NCBI GenBank assembly: GCA_023614405.1
Contig: CM042686.1
Span: forward strand, 465,404,740 to 465,468,739
Reading direction: 5' to 3'
DNA: 64,000 nucleotides
Origin: Avena insularis
Taxonomy: Eukaryota; Streptophyta; Magnoliopsida; Poales; Poaceae
Shown here: in pieces, positions 12,832 through 23,338 of the stretch
Numbering within the stretch: the first letter of the stretch is position 1
Layout of the letters: each line of letters starts with the position of its first letter
Program-made: the position numbers and the translations under genes
Notes under the pieces: generated by a model
What the model was told of the DNA's origin: nothing
Seen by the model: the letters and a program-made list of their open reading frames with translations, nothing else
Databases searched by the model: none

Positions 12832-14513
12832 TGTTGGAGATATGCCCAAGAGGCAATAATAAAGTGGTTATTATTATATCTTTATGTTTATGATAAATGT
12901 TTACATCCCATGCTATAATTGTATTAACAGGAAACATTAATACTTGTGTGTTTTGTAAACATAAAAGAGTCCCTAGTAAGCCTCTTGTTAAACTAGCTTG
13001 TTGATTAATGGATGATCATGGTTTCCTGATCATGGGCATTGGATGTCGTTAATAATAAGATCATATCATTAGGAGAATGATGTGATGGACACACACCCAT
13101 AGTAAGCATAGCATAAGATCAAGTCATTAAGTTCGTTTTGCTACAAGCTTTTCAAATGCATAGTAACCCAATCCTTCGACCATGAGGTTATGTTAATCAC
13201 CATCACCAGATGGGTACTTTGATGACATCAAACACCGCTTTATAACTGGGTGGTTATAAAGGTGTCATTGGATATTCTGAAAGTACGTGTTGAAGCGCAT
13301 GGACCAAGATTGGGATTTGTCCATCCATATGACGGATAGATATGCTCTGGGCCCTCTCGGTGGAATGTCATCTAGTTAGCTTGCAAGCATGTGACTAGGT
13401 CACAAGGGATGACATATCACGGAACGAGTAAAGAGTACTTATCAGTAACGGGGTAGAACTAGGTATGGAGATACCGACGATCAAACCTCGGATAAGTAGA
13501 GTACCGTGTGACAAAGGGAATTGGTTTCGTATGTTAAATGGTTCTATTGATCACAAAGTCATCGTTGAGTATGTGGGAGCTGTTATGGATCTCCAGATCC
13601 CGCTAATGGTTATTGATCGGAGATGTGTCTCCATCATGTCTACATGTTCACGAACCGTAGGGTGACACACTTAAGGTTCGAAGTTGTTTTAAGTAGATAT
13701 GGAATGTGCGTTGGAGACCGAATGTTGTTCGGAGTCTCGGATTGGATCCGGGACATCACGAGGAGATCCGGAATTGTCCGGAGAATAAGATTCATATATT
13801 GGGGATCATTTTCTAAGTTAGAAATGTTCCGGAGTGTTTGTATGGAGATTCTAGAAGGTTTCAGAATGTTCTGGAAGGTTCTAGAAGAGTTCTTGGAGTT
13901 TGCTTGAAAACCAAGAAAGGATCAAGGAGTCTTTGTGGGGCAAGACACGGATTCGTGGGGGAGGATTCCTCCCTCCCAATCCATGCCAGGAGGGAGGGGA
14001 GTCCTACTAGGACCCCCCCTCCCATGGCGCCTCCCTCCTTTAAATAGAGGGGAGGGGGCGCCACCCCCTAGACCTCTTCCATAACAAACCCTAGCCGCCG
14101 CCTCTCTCCTCCTCCTTCGCTCTGCTCAGGCTTAGGCGAAGCCCTGGAGAATTCTCTACTCCACCACCACCACCACACCGTCGTGCTGCTGGGATTCCGT
14201 GGAGAAGATCTACTACCTCACGTCACTGAACGGGAGAGGAAGGTCCGCTTCGACCAAGACGCAGACCGATCGCGAAGCGCCGTAACGCTGCGCGCCGGAA
14301 GGATCGTCCACACGATCTTGAGATCGGCAAGTGATCGACTACATCAATCCCGAGATCTAATCTCGTAACGCTTTCGGATCTACGAGGGTTAGTACAGATC
14401 TATCTCGTTGCACATGTCTAATAGATTAGATCTTGGCTTTTATCTAGATTAGATCTGGATTTTGTTCGTTCTTGCGGTAGAATTTTTTTGTTTTCCATGC
14501 TACGAACCCATCA
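12832..14513 (+). repeat. 3' LTR of BARE-like element
   Basis: It is 1682 bp and the partner of 6140-7832. Differences are scattered single-base changes plus a few short indels, for example around 13977-13990 and 14210-14300. It is followed by the CAGAT target duplication at 14514-14518. Confidence 0.93.
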
Positions 14514-14518
14514 CAGAT

Positions 14519-15147
14519 GCCATGCATGATACAAGTGTATTATATCATGCCATGCGAGCAGACAATACTATCTTTCCGCATCCTCCGAAAGGTAAATTTA
14601 TTGCACCAAACTATGTTGATTTATAGCTCTAAATTTTTTTTAGTGTCATAACTAGTTTTCTATGTGGGTTGCAGGAAAATATTATCTGGTTGATGCCGGT
14701 TATCCTAACCGGCCAGGGTACCTTGCTCCATACAAGGGTGAAAGGTATCATGTCCCTGATTTCAACAGAGGTGTGGAACCAATTACTCCAACGGAAAAGT
14801 TCAATAAGGTTCACTCGTCGGTGCGGAATGTGATTGAGAGATGCTTTGGCGTGCTAAAAATGAAGTGGCGGATCTTGCTAAAGATGCCTAGCTATTCGAT
14901 GGAGAAGCAAAAAATGATTATAGCGGCTTGCATGGTGCTTCACAACTACGTGCGCGAGCATCAAAGTGGAGAACGACTTTTTCATAGGTGCGACCGAGAC
15001 CCGAATTATGTGTCAACTATTCCATCAAGGTATCGAAAGTACGCAATTTCTCAAAGTGCGTCCGATGGATCGACGTCGGAAGAGAACGAGACAACTATGG
15101 ATGTCTTTCGCAATAGGCTAGCGAGGGATATTGCTACTTCATGGTGA
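14519..15147 (+). pseudogene. PIF/Harbinger-like transposase, C-terminal part with one intron
   Basis: Exon end 14519-14591 reads AMHDTSVLYHAM...FPHPPK. An intron of 83 bp follows (14592-14674, GT...CAG, T-rich). Exon 14675-15147 starts KYYLVDAGYPNRPGYLAPYKG-like sequence and holds HSSVRNVIERCFGVLKMKWR and ACMVLHNYVREH, then stops at 15147. These are the second and third catalytic regions of DDE_4 (PIF/Harbinger, ALP1-like) transposases; VDAGYPNRP carries the second Asp and NVIERCFG the Glu. The splice joins in frame (AAG|G...G|GA AAA). The frame continues from 6062-6139 across the BARE-like insertion. This C-terminal part has no internal stop, so loss of function is explained mainly by that insertion and by the missing 5' part. 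Confidence 0.88.
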
Positions 15148-15572
15148 TATATCATGTCGCTTTTTCAGTTTAGGAGAATGACTATCGAATTTTATCGTCT
15201 TTTGTATTGTCAACTCAACTTATGTCGTATTTTGGGTGGAGACCTGATGTTAGAATTGTCATGTACATTCAGGTTAAATTTATTGAAGCGAGAGTCTTTG
15301 TTTTGCCGATCACGTCTAGGAGACATGGTCCAATTTACGTGTAGCTGACTAGGCAAATCACCCCGTAGAACACCATGCATAGAAAATAATAATCGGCATG
15401 TGAATCACCGATACTTGAAAGAAAGTAAGAACATATCTTAGGATCGTTGCTAACAGATTTGATAGGCAAAAAAAATCCCACTAATCTGGATCTGAAGCTA
15501 TTTTTTCTTCCAAACACATTTTACTACTCCAGAGTCTCTAAACTGGAGTGGAGTTTAGACTTGGAGTGAAGT

Positions 15573-15606
15573 GAAGTGGAGCGGAGCTGTCCCAAACACA
15601 GGCTTA
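15573..15606 (+). repeat. Right terminal inverted repeat of the Harbinger element plus TTA target site
   Basis: The sequence GGAGCGGAGCTGTCCCAAAC ends in ACAGGC at 15603 and is followed by TTA (15604-15606). Read on the minus strand it starts GCCTGTGTTTGGGACAGCTC, a typical grass Harbinger/Tourist end, and TTA is the 3-bp target used by this superfamily. It lies about 450 bp after the transposase stop. The left end was not found. Confidence 0.65.
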
Positions 15607-17249
15607 ATAGTTACCAGACACATTTTTTCAGGAGTTAATATGTGATTTTAAAAATAAAGCGTGAGCAATCAGCCTATTTAGTGCCATAAGGCTCCCTTTC
15701 TCACATGGTTCGTGCGGGTACCTATTAGACTTGAATGGAGGATTTAGCGATCGTCGACGTATGAAAGGCAAAGTGAAACGACGGTGTCGAAGTGCCATGA
15801 TTTAACTCTTGTTCTGACTGTGAGTCTTCGTTCCTCCAGTTTTCCTCGATCTGTCGAGTCACTCCTACGTTCTCAACAGAGTTCCATAGTTCGTAACAAA
15901 AACATATCTGCTAGATAGTACATCAGCCATTTAACCCTGACAAGTCTTAGAATGGTGAGGAGAGGGTTGTACTACTTTACTAGCTTATCTCCCGAGCAGG
16001 CCGCGCAGGTTACAAGGCCAGCAGCAGCGGCAGCGATCAGACTCAGACCCGCCCCTGCACGCAAAGCGTGATTTCGATGCCGCAGCTGCGCAGGACCTCG
16101 GATTCCCAATAGAATAGCGTCGCTCGCCATCACATCCCCCTCTCTCTTCTACCCAAATACGCCGGTTCGGCGGGCGAACGGCCGGCAGCGGGAGCGGATG
16201 ATTAGAATACTTACCAAAAGCAGGGCGTGGGAGCATGTGATTAGCGGCGGCGTCAGCACGGGCGCCCTGACCCTGCCACAGCCAGCCAGCCCAGCACGCA
16301 CCTGCTACTGCTATGCTCCACAGGGAGGGGTTGCGATTTGCGAGAGAGTCTGCGCTTCTCTCTCCTGATTCTTGGATGGAGAGAGCATCATTAGCTGCTG
16401 GGGAGGAACGGGGTTAAACCATAGGTGTCCGCACATTTTGTCTCTAGCGTTGCTATATGTACGGCCGTTTGCAGGATAATTCTTCTAGGCATTTTACACT
16501 CGTGACCGTGACCCTAGCTTGAGCAAGCCTGCAGCAATATTTTCTGGGTGATGTCACTAGACAACCAATGGTTGGTTGTTTGGGGTAGGTTTGGGCCGAT
16601 GATGATGGAGATGGCAGCTTAATAATATATTTAAACAGAGATCCTCACTACTGGTATATTATTTTTACCCTATAAAACGATACTACTAATCGATAGTTAA
16701 AGCCGAAAAGTTTTGGGCATAATTGACTCACATCATAGTGGAAAACTCTTGCGGTGAAACCACCAAGGGCTGCGATCCACACTCATATTCAACTTTCCCT
16801 CGCATAGAGCAAGATGTTAACGCACGCCACCGGTCAAACTACGGTTTACAGACACGTGAAGAACACCAAAGATAGCAGTACTAGTAGTAACGAAATGAAA
16901 GAAGGAAGAAATGGATGGATGGATGGATGGATGGAAAAGCGGCGGCCAAGTAGTGGAGAGCAACCCCTAGCATTAAGATAATGGTGCATCTGCAACTAAC
17001 CTAAGGCTAAAGGCAGATCCTATAAGCATAGATCCACGGCAACCTGTACCTCCTCTACTACTCCCCTAGCTTAGGACATTTGACGGACTGAAAAGCACAC
17101 CTTGATTTCTCAACAGGGATTAAGAAATAAAAAGATTCTGTCCCTGACACACCCTAACCAATCAACTGCAGAGCTAAGTGGGAAAAAAGTCTGATGAAGG
17201 AATACAAAGGTATTGCTACTGTACGCATAGTTAGTAGTAGTAGGAGGAG
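15607..17249. other. Intergenic sequence with a GC-rich block
   Basis: I see no protein motif here. A GC-rich block (about 15960-16420) has CpG density that would fit a promoter or an untranslated exon, but no gene can be read from it on either strand. The rest is AT-rich without terminal repeats that I recognise. Confidence 0.4.
16911..16934. repeat. (ATGG)6 microsatellite
   Basis: Six perfect tandem copies of the tetramer ATGG are present. Confidence 0.97.
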
Positions 17250-17480
17250 TAACCCTGTGCTATTACAAGAATGTAAAGGTAAAATGGAAGCATGTGGAAT
17301 ATCCATCCCAAATCTTCATGCCTACTTCATTGCTAAATTACTAACAGAAGAGAGGAGAGGGAGGAAGAAATTGCAGATAGAGTGCATAATGTGGGTCTAA
17401 TCATCAAAGAAAGGAAAATCATGAGCTAGCCCAATTGGATAGAAATTATGCCGTGATAATCCATCTCAATGAGATATTGG
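17250..17480 (+). repeat. Direct repeat, copy 1 (partner 18745-19000)
   Basis: The two segments share a common order of words: TGGAAGCATG, CAAA(T/C)CTTCA(T/C)GCC, GAGAGGGAGG, GATAGAGTGCATAATGTGGG, then ATCATCAA.GAAAGG and AAATCATGAG. Divergence is substantial (many substitutions and indels). They flank the Harbinger pseudogene at 17520-18335 in the same orientation. Confidence 0.75.
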
Positions 17481-17519
17481 CCGCAATGAGGGTGCTTGCA
17501 TATGACATTCCGGCTAATT

Positions 17520-18335
17520 AATTACACCGAAGAGCATCTTCGCATTGGAGAAGATACCACACTCAAGTGGGTGCGGTTGTTTGCCAACGCTTTTATCCGG
17601 GTTTTTGGTGATGAGTATCCCGAATAAGCTCCCAATAAGGACATAAAGAGGTCGATGGCAACTAATGAACCAAGAGGGTGGCCACGAATGCTTGGGAGAG
17701 TGGATTGCATGCACTGGAGGTGGAAGAACTGCCTTGCATCTTGGCACGGACAGTACACCGATCATCATGATCCAACAATTGTGCTTAAAACAATGATGTC
17801 CGAGGATTTGTGGATTTGGCATTGCTTCTTTGGTTTGCTGAGATCTCTCAATGATATCAATGTATTGGAGAGATCTCATACGTTTTCTCGGCTTGCTAAG
17901 AGAGATGCTTCTACTTGCAACTACACCATCAGTCGACATGACTATACCATGTGGTATTATCTAGCTGAAGACATCATCTATCCTTCCTAGTCCGCATTTG
18001 TCAAGACCATCCAACATCCAACAACAAGGAGGCAATTTGTCTTTGTCCAAGCTTAAGAAGCATGTTGAAAGAACATCGAGAGAGCTTTCGATGTGTTACA
18101 AGCTCGATTCACTATTGTTCGAGCTCCTGCCAAATATTGGGATATAAGAAATCCCTCTCAGATATCATGACCACATGTGTGGTGCTGCATAACATGATCA
18201 TCGATGATGAGGAGTGATAGGGAGTAGGAATTTTCTTTGACAATGTTGGAGTTGTGTCAAGCCTTAAAAGAAGCCCAACTGGATCCAAGCTTTTCTTTAG
18301 ACATACCGGCATGATGATCTCATCGAGCAACAGTG
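17520..18335 (+). pseudogene. Second PIF/Harbinger-like transposase pseudogene
   Basis: The most readable part (17655-17990) gives ATNEPRGWPRMLGRVDCMHW then RWKNC, carrying the first catalytic Asp of plant DDE_4 transposases. DLWIWHCFFGLLRSLNDINV follows with the second Asp, then HDYTMWYYLAEDIIYPS. Upstream, 17530-17650 reads roughly GEDTTL...FANAFI in a shifted frame. Downstream, LQARFTIVRAPAKYWDIRNP (about 18097-18156) and, after another shift, TTCVVLHNMIIDDE complete the usual C-terminus. Several frameshifts and stops make it dead. It belongs to a different Harbinger subfamily from the element at 6062/14519 (DCMHW type rather than CDFDMRF type). No terminal inverted repeats were identified. 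Confidence 0.8.
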
Positions 18336-18744
18336 GCAGTTACATGGGAGATAATCTCCCAATTTTTATTCATTCCATTTGTATTGATGTGTGATTTGAA
18401 CTATTCTTTGCATTCCGGACCATTCGGTTATTTGTTTAATTATCTGGGTGAACAATTATTGTAGTTTGGATCATTGTCGTAATGTGTGATGATAAACCGT
18501 TAGTAAGTTTGACTTATATTGAGATTTAGTAGTCCTAAATCATAAATATGAGCTAAATAAAAAAATCTGCGTACAAGTTTCCGGGATCTGTTCGGTCCGA
18601 GCGCGCCCGGTACTGCAAACCAGTTTTCGGGTAATATCCGATCCATGTTTTCCCGGACACGTAGCACTACTGTACTAGTACCCTTTAAACGGGTGTTTGG
18701 TCTTGAGCCAGAAGCATTCAGTGTCTCTATCACACCAACTACGT

Positions 18745-19000
18745 AGGTGAAAGTGGAAGCATGATGGAAAATCCTCCAAACCTTCACGCCCTTAGCGATC
18801 ACTACACCTTTCAAATTTCTTACAAGGAAACAGATCAACCGAACACGCTGACAGTAGTAGTAAGAAGAGGAAAAGAGAGGGAGGGGGAAACTGCCGATAG
18901 AGTGCATAATGTGGGTCTGATCATCAACGAAAGGGGAAAAAAAATCATGAGGTGTATATCCCAACAGGACAGAAATGATGCGGAGATGATCCACCATCAT
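18745..19000 (+). repeat. Direct repeat, copy 2 (partner 17250-17480)
   Basis: This is the second copy of the diverged duplication. The best conserved block is around 18890-18960 (GATAGAGTGCATAATGTGGG). Confidence 0.75.
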
Positions 19001-21109
19001 CACAGGGATTTGCATGCAGATCCATCATCGCCGTCCAGCTCAGCTCCCTTGAATGGCACATCAAAACAGATGACAGCATTAATATCATCAGCAGCAACAG
19101 GAGAAGGAGCAGGAGAGATGGAGGAAACGCAGCGTGCCATATGGCCGGCCGGCTACGGGGGGCGGACGAGGAGTTATTCCGTGAGACCCAGTTCCAATCA
19201 TGGGCGCAGGGCAAGGACCACCGGGAAGAAAAGGCAAAAGCTCTACACTCGTCTCTGGTCCATGGATCGGCTCGGAGCAATCACCCGAGGATAGATAGCT
19301 AGGTAGTAGATCAGTGGAATGAAGCACAAGAGAGTGAAAAGAAGAAGAAGAAGAAACAGTAGTGATTGCTGGGTTGATGGATGGATAGGGGCGTATCGAG
19401 CAGGAACACCGAACACATGGCATGGCCCTCCGGGCTCCGGCCTAGGGCAGATGATAATGCGTGTTGGCCTCCGGGGAATAAATGGCTCAGACGAAAAGAA
19501 GGGGAACACACGCGTCCATGTCTGCACATCGAGAAGCCACTAATGTGAAACACCCGCTGCTGCTCGGGCTCGGGATGGGACAGGCGAGATCCAGGAACTG
19601 ACCGCCGAGAGACAGGCGATAGGGGCCTTGGCCTTGGCTGGCTGTAAAGAGCCTCGCATCGCCTTGCCTTGCCTTGCCCTGCCCTACCTTTTAGTCATGT
19701 ACTAGGAGCATGTTGTGTTGTCCTCTTGTTTAATGCTGGAACTACCATGCTTAGTGAGTGCCTAATGATGATGTGATGATCCTCCCCGTCTCTTCTTCAA
19801 AGCTCCCAAATTGTGGCCTCGGATGTGATGATCATGTACGTACTAAGCATCGCATTTTTGTGGCATCGGTTGACTAATCGTAAAGCTCGGTTTGTCTCCG
19901 GCAGGTTATTACAGCAAAGGTAAAATGGCGGGTTGTGGATAAGTATGAAAAAAATGTAGTGGCATGGATCAGATATCCCCGAGCTAGAATTGCCGTGTCT
20001 TATCACCTGCTAGACTAAGATTGACTGATTAGTGATCGCACAGGGCACTATGTACAAGCAAATCCATGCTCCACACAGTGACACAACTGAATGACAGATG
20101 TCTCTAGCTACAACTGTCCTATCCGATGACCTAGTCTCGGTTTTAGCTTACAATAGGAGGGAGTTTAGTTTACTGGACTTCTACTACTGCTCAAGGAATT
20201 ATACCCTGCTAGAAACTGAAAATATCAACTTGTTTCAACCAAGTTTTTTTGAGGTACTACTTGGTATGTCTTGAGGACAAAAAAAATACGACTAGATAAA
20301 TATGCGAGAGAGAAACATCTATGGAAATTACGTGGACCATGAGAATTGCTAAAATGTTGATATGACAGCACGATGGCTTCTAGGTGGCTAGAATCAGCAT
20401 CATGTAAAAAAAGAAGACGCTGGAATTGCTGGTGGTGAAAACAAGAGGTGAAGAAAGGTCTCAACACTCAACATGTTGGTAAAAGAGGGTTGATTGAAGC
20501 GAGTACGGAATGATTGTGCCCTGTTTCTGATTCCATGGACATGCACTAGTTGAAGAATCACCAACAAATAACCAGGGAGCATTGCATTCCCATCGGTGTC
20601 TTTCTTATCCATGAGACATACTTCATGGTCGAGTTGAACCTGGGAGTTAAAAACGAGAAACAAACCTAGTAGATCATAACAGTTCACCACAACAGTGGCA
20701 TATCTCAGAAGCAATAAACAGCTGCACCATAAGAGAACTGTATGTCACCACCAAAACTAACCAAGACTCTAAATTATGTTAGGTTGCAGAGAAATGAATA
20801 TGCATGCGCTATATAACTATATACAAAGCTCCTGGAATTTCAGAATAGCCCATTCGAGAGTTTCCTGTGGTACTGTCCTGAACTCGTCCGTGATGTTCTG
20901 GGTTTAAGGAGCTTTGTTCTAATCTCTCAAACATAACAGAAACATCAAATAATGGCTGCTACGTAAGAGAACTGCACGTCAGCACATGCTTTAGCTAAGC
21001 AGAACAATAAAGGGACTGGAACTCATGTATACATAAAAAGATATTAACTGTCCAACCATGGTCAGAGCATAGTTGACAACACTTAAATCTCATGGTACTG
21101 TCTCTGCAG
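19001..21109. other. Intergenic sequence, no gene recognised
   Basis: A mixed GC-rich part (19100-19690) contains overlapping open frames on both strands that look accidental; none has a domain I know. It includes a short pentamer run of GCCTT/CCTTG type at 19661-19685. From 19700 to 21109 the sequence is AT-rich and featureless by eye. Confidence 0.4.
19661..19685. repeat. Short GCCTT-type pentamer repeat
   Basis: Three GCCTT units in a row are followed by imperfect GCCCT units. It lies in a GC-rich context. Confidence 0.8.
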
Positions 21110-21228
21110 GTCCGAAAATAACCCTATGATTCCCGCAAATTATGGCCATAGCCCTAGTAGTGCTGCAAATTATGGCCATAGCCCTAGTAGTGCTGCAAAT
21201 CATGGTGGGAGAAGCTCAAACTGAAGAG
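21110..21228 (+). other. Short coding-like segment with an exact duplicated decapeptide
   Basis: After a possible splice acceptor (CTCTGCAG ending at 21110) one frame runs open to a TGA at about 21226. It encodes ENNPMIP followed by ANYGHSPSSA twice, then ANHGGRSSN. The 30-bp unit is a multiple of three, so it is duplicated in frame. The Gly/Ser/Tyr/His-rich composition could be the low-complexity tail of a protein, for example as a captured exon or gene relic. I do not recognise the protein, and no upstream exon was found. It may be chance. Confidence 0.3.
21135..21194 (+). repeat. Perfect 2 x 30-bp tandem repeat
   Basis: The unit GCAAATTATGGCCATAGCCC plus 10 more bases occurs twice without mismatch, and a partial third unit begins at 21195 (GCAAATCATGG). 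Confidence 0.97.
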
Positions 21229-23106
21229 AGATTATTGGGTTATCCACTCTTAACTCCCGAAGAGAATATATCCATCCAGGTCTCTGCAAGTAGGATAATA
21301 AGTAGCACCAGCAACCACCATTTTTTCTGCTTGCAGAAAAGAAGACCATATTAGTTGCACTATTCATTGATTTTCACTTTTCTATCTTATAAAGGGCAAA
21401 AGGAAAAAACAAACATGTGACTCCCATCTTTCGAGCAATGCACATCATGGGGAGAATTTATTCTGTAGACCCTATTTCAATCATGTACATAATACACCAC
21501 CAGGAAAGAGCTTTATCCATATGGTCCCAGTTGAGCAATCAGCAATGGATAGAAGCACATCAACTATTGATATTGAGTGGTCTGTAGCAGAGTCAGTTTT
21601 GGAAGTACACTAATTAGCCACTACTAGCAATACTAGCAGGGCCCCAGATTATTATGCACTTCAGTGCAATAAACAAATAATTGTTTTCTCAGTTTAGAAG
21701 TTGCATAAAGATCAAACATGGACTGGCAAAGCATTGGAAATCTGTTAAATAGAACTTGCAGTGACAGATCGATATCAACCACCTCATTAGACCGAGACAT
21801 GACTGCAAAATGTTATACCAGATAACATTTACGTGATAGATGTTGATATCTAGCTTTGTTTGCCATGATATGCATCATAGATTGTAGAGCATGTTGAAAA
21901 AGCTAAAACATCTCTGGTCCTCAGGAGTCAAACTAGTTTAGCTTGAAATTTCTACAGCATGTATCAAATGTCTAAATAATTCTGGCTATATAATTATAGC
22001 CATGTGATCCAATGTGAGTACGATAAACTATATCTAAGGAGCATAGGTAGCCCCAATGTCTACTATCTGGAACCATCGACTGATGGACTGGTTGCAAAAA
22101 GGAAACAGAGAGAAAAATCTAATCAAATAGAGGTTAACGGAAGGGAACATCCAAATACTAAAAGAAGCACAAATGTCTAAAACAAAGATCAACAGATGTC
22201 CCCAATAACAAGGATGTGTGATGAAACAAACAGTGATCCACGAAGTTTGTGATGCAATTTCACACACAACACCAAAGACTACCATATGCATGTGAAAATA
22301 AGTCAGGTGACAAATAGTTTGAAGGTGGGTAATGACTCGTGATTTGCGAGGCTGGCACCATAAAGGGCTGGACTCACTTATGTACAATGAAACTGCCAAC
22401 ATAATAATGATTGTCTAAGTAGACGGCTTTGCTTGGCTGGAGATCGAGAAGCTTGACCCTAGATGAGCAAAGGTAGTTTGTGGTAGATGGTGGGGACTAG
22501 GCAAATAATAATGGAAAATGACATGTAAGTACCGACATAACGAAGTGTTCAGCAATCATTTATGGAAAATCTAGCTCGATGGGAAACAGAAATAGATTTT
22601 ACACTACTAGATGTTAATGTGATTAACAGGTCTGTACATTAGCAACAGGCCACCAAACTAATCTAAGCCACAGGGCAAGAGTATTATGTCCTCGGTTCTT
22701 AGTACGGAATGCATGAATGACCAAGTACTAAGTGACACTTCAGATATTATAGAGGAGCACCGAATACAACACGTCAAATACTACAAGGGTCACTATAATG
22801 CATTTATATGCTTCTCTTATGGAGATTTTAATCCATATGTACATGGTAACTGGCAATACAACAAAGGAACAGTCCATATGGCTAAATATTAACAAAAATA
22901 TCAACCAACCTAACCAAGCACCACACAAGATAGCAGTCCATCAAGTGGTAACAATTCAAGGAAGAAGCTTTTATGTTGGCATGGAAAGACCGCATACATA
23001 TCAGACCCATCTATGCTTAAACAACTAAGGCCGTGCTTATATTTTAAGGCATGCACATCCTGGTATTAGAACCTGCAGCACTAAAATTTCTAATACAAGC
23101 AAAATA
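21229..23106. other. Intergenic sequence downstream of the FGAM synthase gene
   Basis: This AT-rich stretch has scattered short open frames without recognisable domains. No terminal repeats or RNA genes were seen. Its right part may include distal 3' untranslated sequence of the minus-strand gene. Confidence 0.4.
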
Positions 23107-23189
23107 CTACCTCCGTTCCATAATATAAGCCTTTTTAGCAAACTGTTTTAGCTCTCTTAAAAGGCTTACATTGTGGAACAAATAAAAAG
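23107..23189. mobile_element. Stowaway-like MITE, 83 bp
   Basis: The left end CTACCTCCGTTCCATAATAT and the right end are imperfect inverted repeats that together can fold into a long hairpin. The inner arms AAGCCTTTTTAG and CTTAAAAGGCTT pair well. TA dinucleotides flank it (23105-23106 and 23190-23191), the Tc1/mariner (Stowaway) target. The right arm has lost the GGAG end. It lies about 150 bp beyond the stop codon of the FGAM synthase gene and may be in its 3' UTR. Confidence 0.75.
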
Positions 23190-23338
23190 TAAACTTAGAT
23201 ATAAATTATTTGATAACCTTAATTTATGATTCCAAAATGAATTCTGCAAGATGATTTACCAGCTTACGGCTACCTGAGACCTACCTACATTGGAAACCAA
23301 AACAAGGAGAAAATGTTTCAGGAGACCGATTTACCTGC

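Larger units (their letters stand above)
6140..14513 (+). mobile_element. Complete BARE/Angela-like copia retrotransposon, coding-dead
   Basis: The element is 8374 bp long. Two near-identical LTRs (6140-7832 and 12832-14513) begin TGTTGGAGATATGCCC and end CCCATCA. It is flanked by a perfect 5-bp target duplication CAGAT (6135-6139 and 14514-14518). A TGGTATCAGAGC primer site follows the 5' LTR and a purine tract precedes the 3' LTR. The start sequence and the AGAGGCAATAATAAA motif are those of the BARE-1/Angela/WIS group. The interior keeps only decayed gag-pol with many stops and frameshifts. It sits inside a PIF/Harbinger transposase gene, which it splits. Confidence 0.93.

Noticed and set aside
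19000..19560. Six overlapping frames suggesting a gene
   Set aside because: None has a recognised motif, splice context or codon pattern. Part of the region belongs to the duplicated segment.
20120..20165. Stowaway terminal repeat near AATAGGAGGGAG
   Set aside because: There is only one end and no inverted partner nearby.
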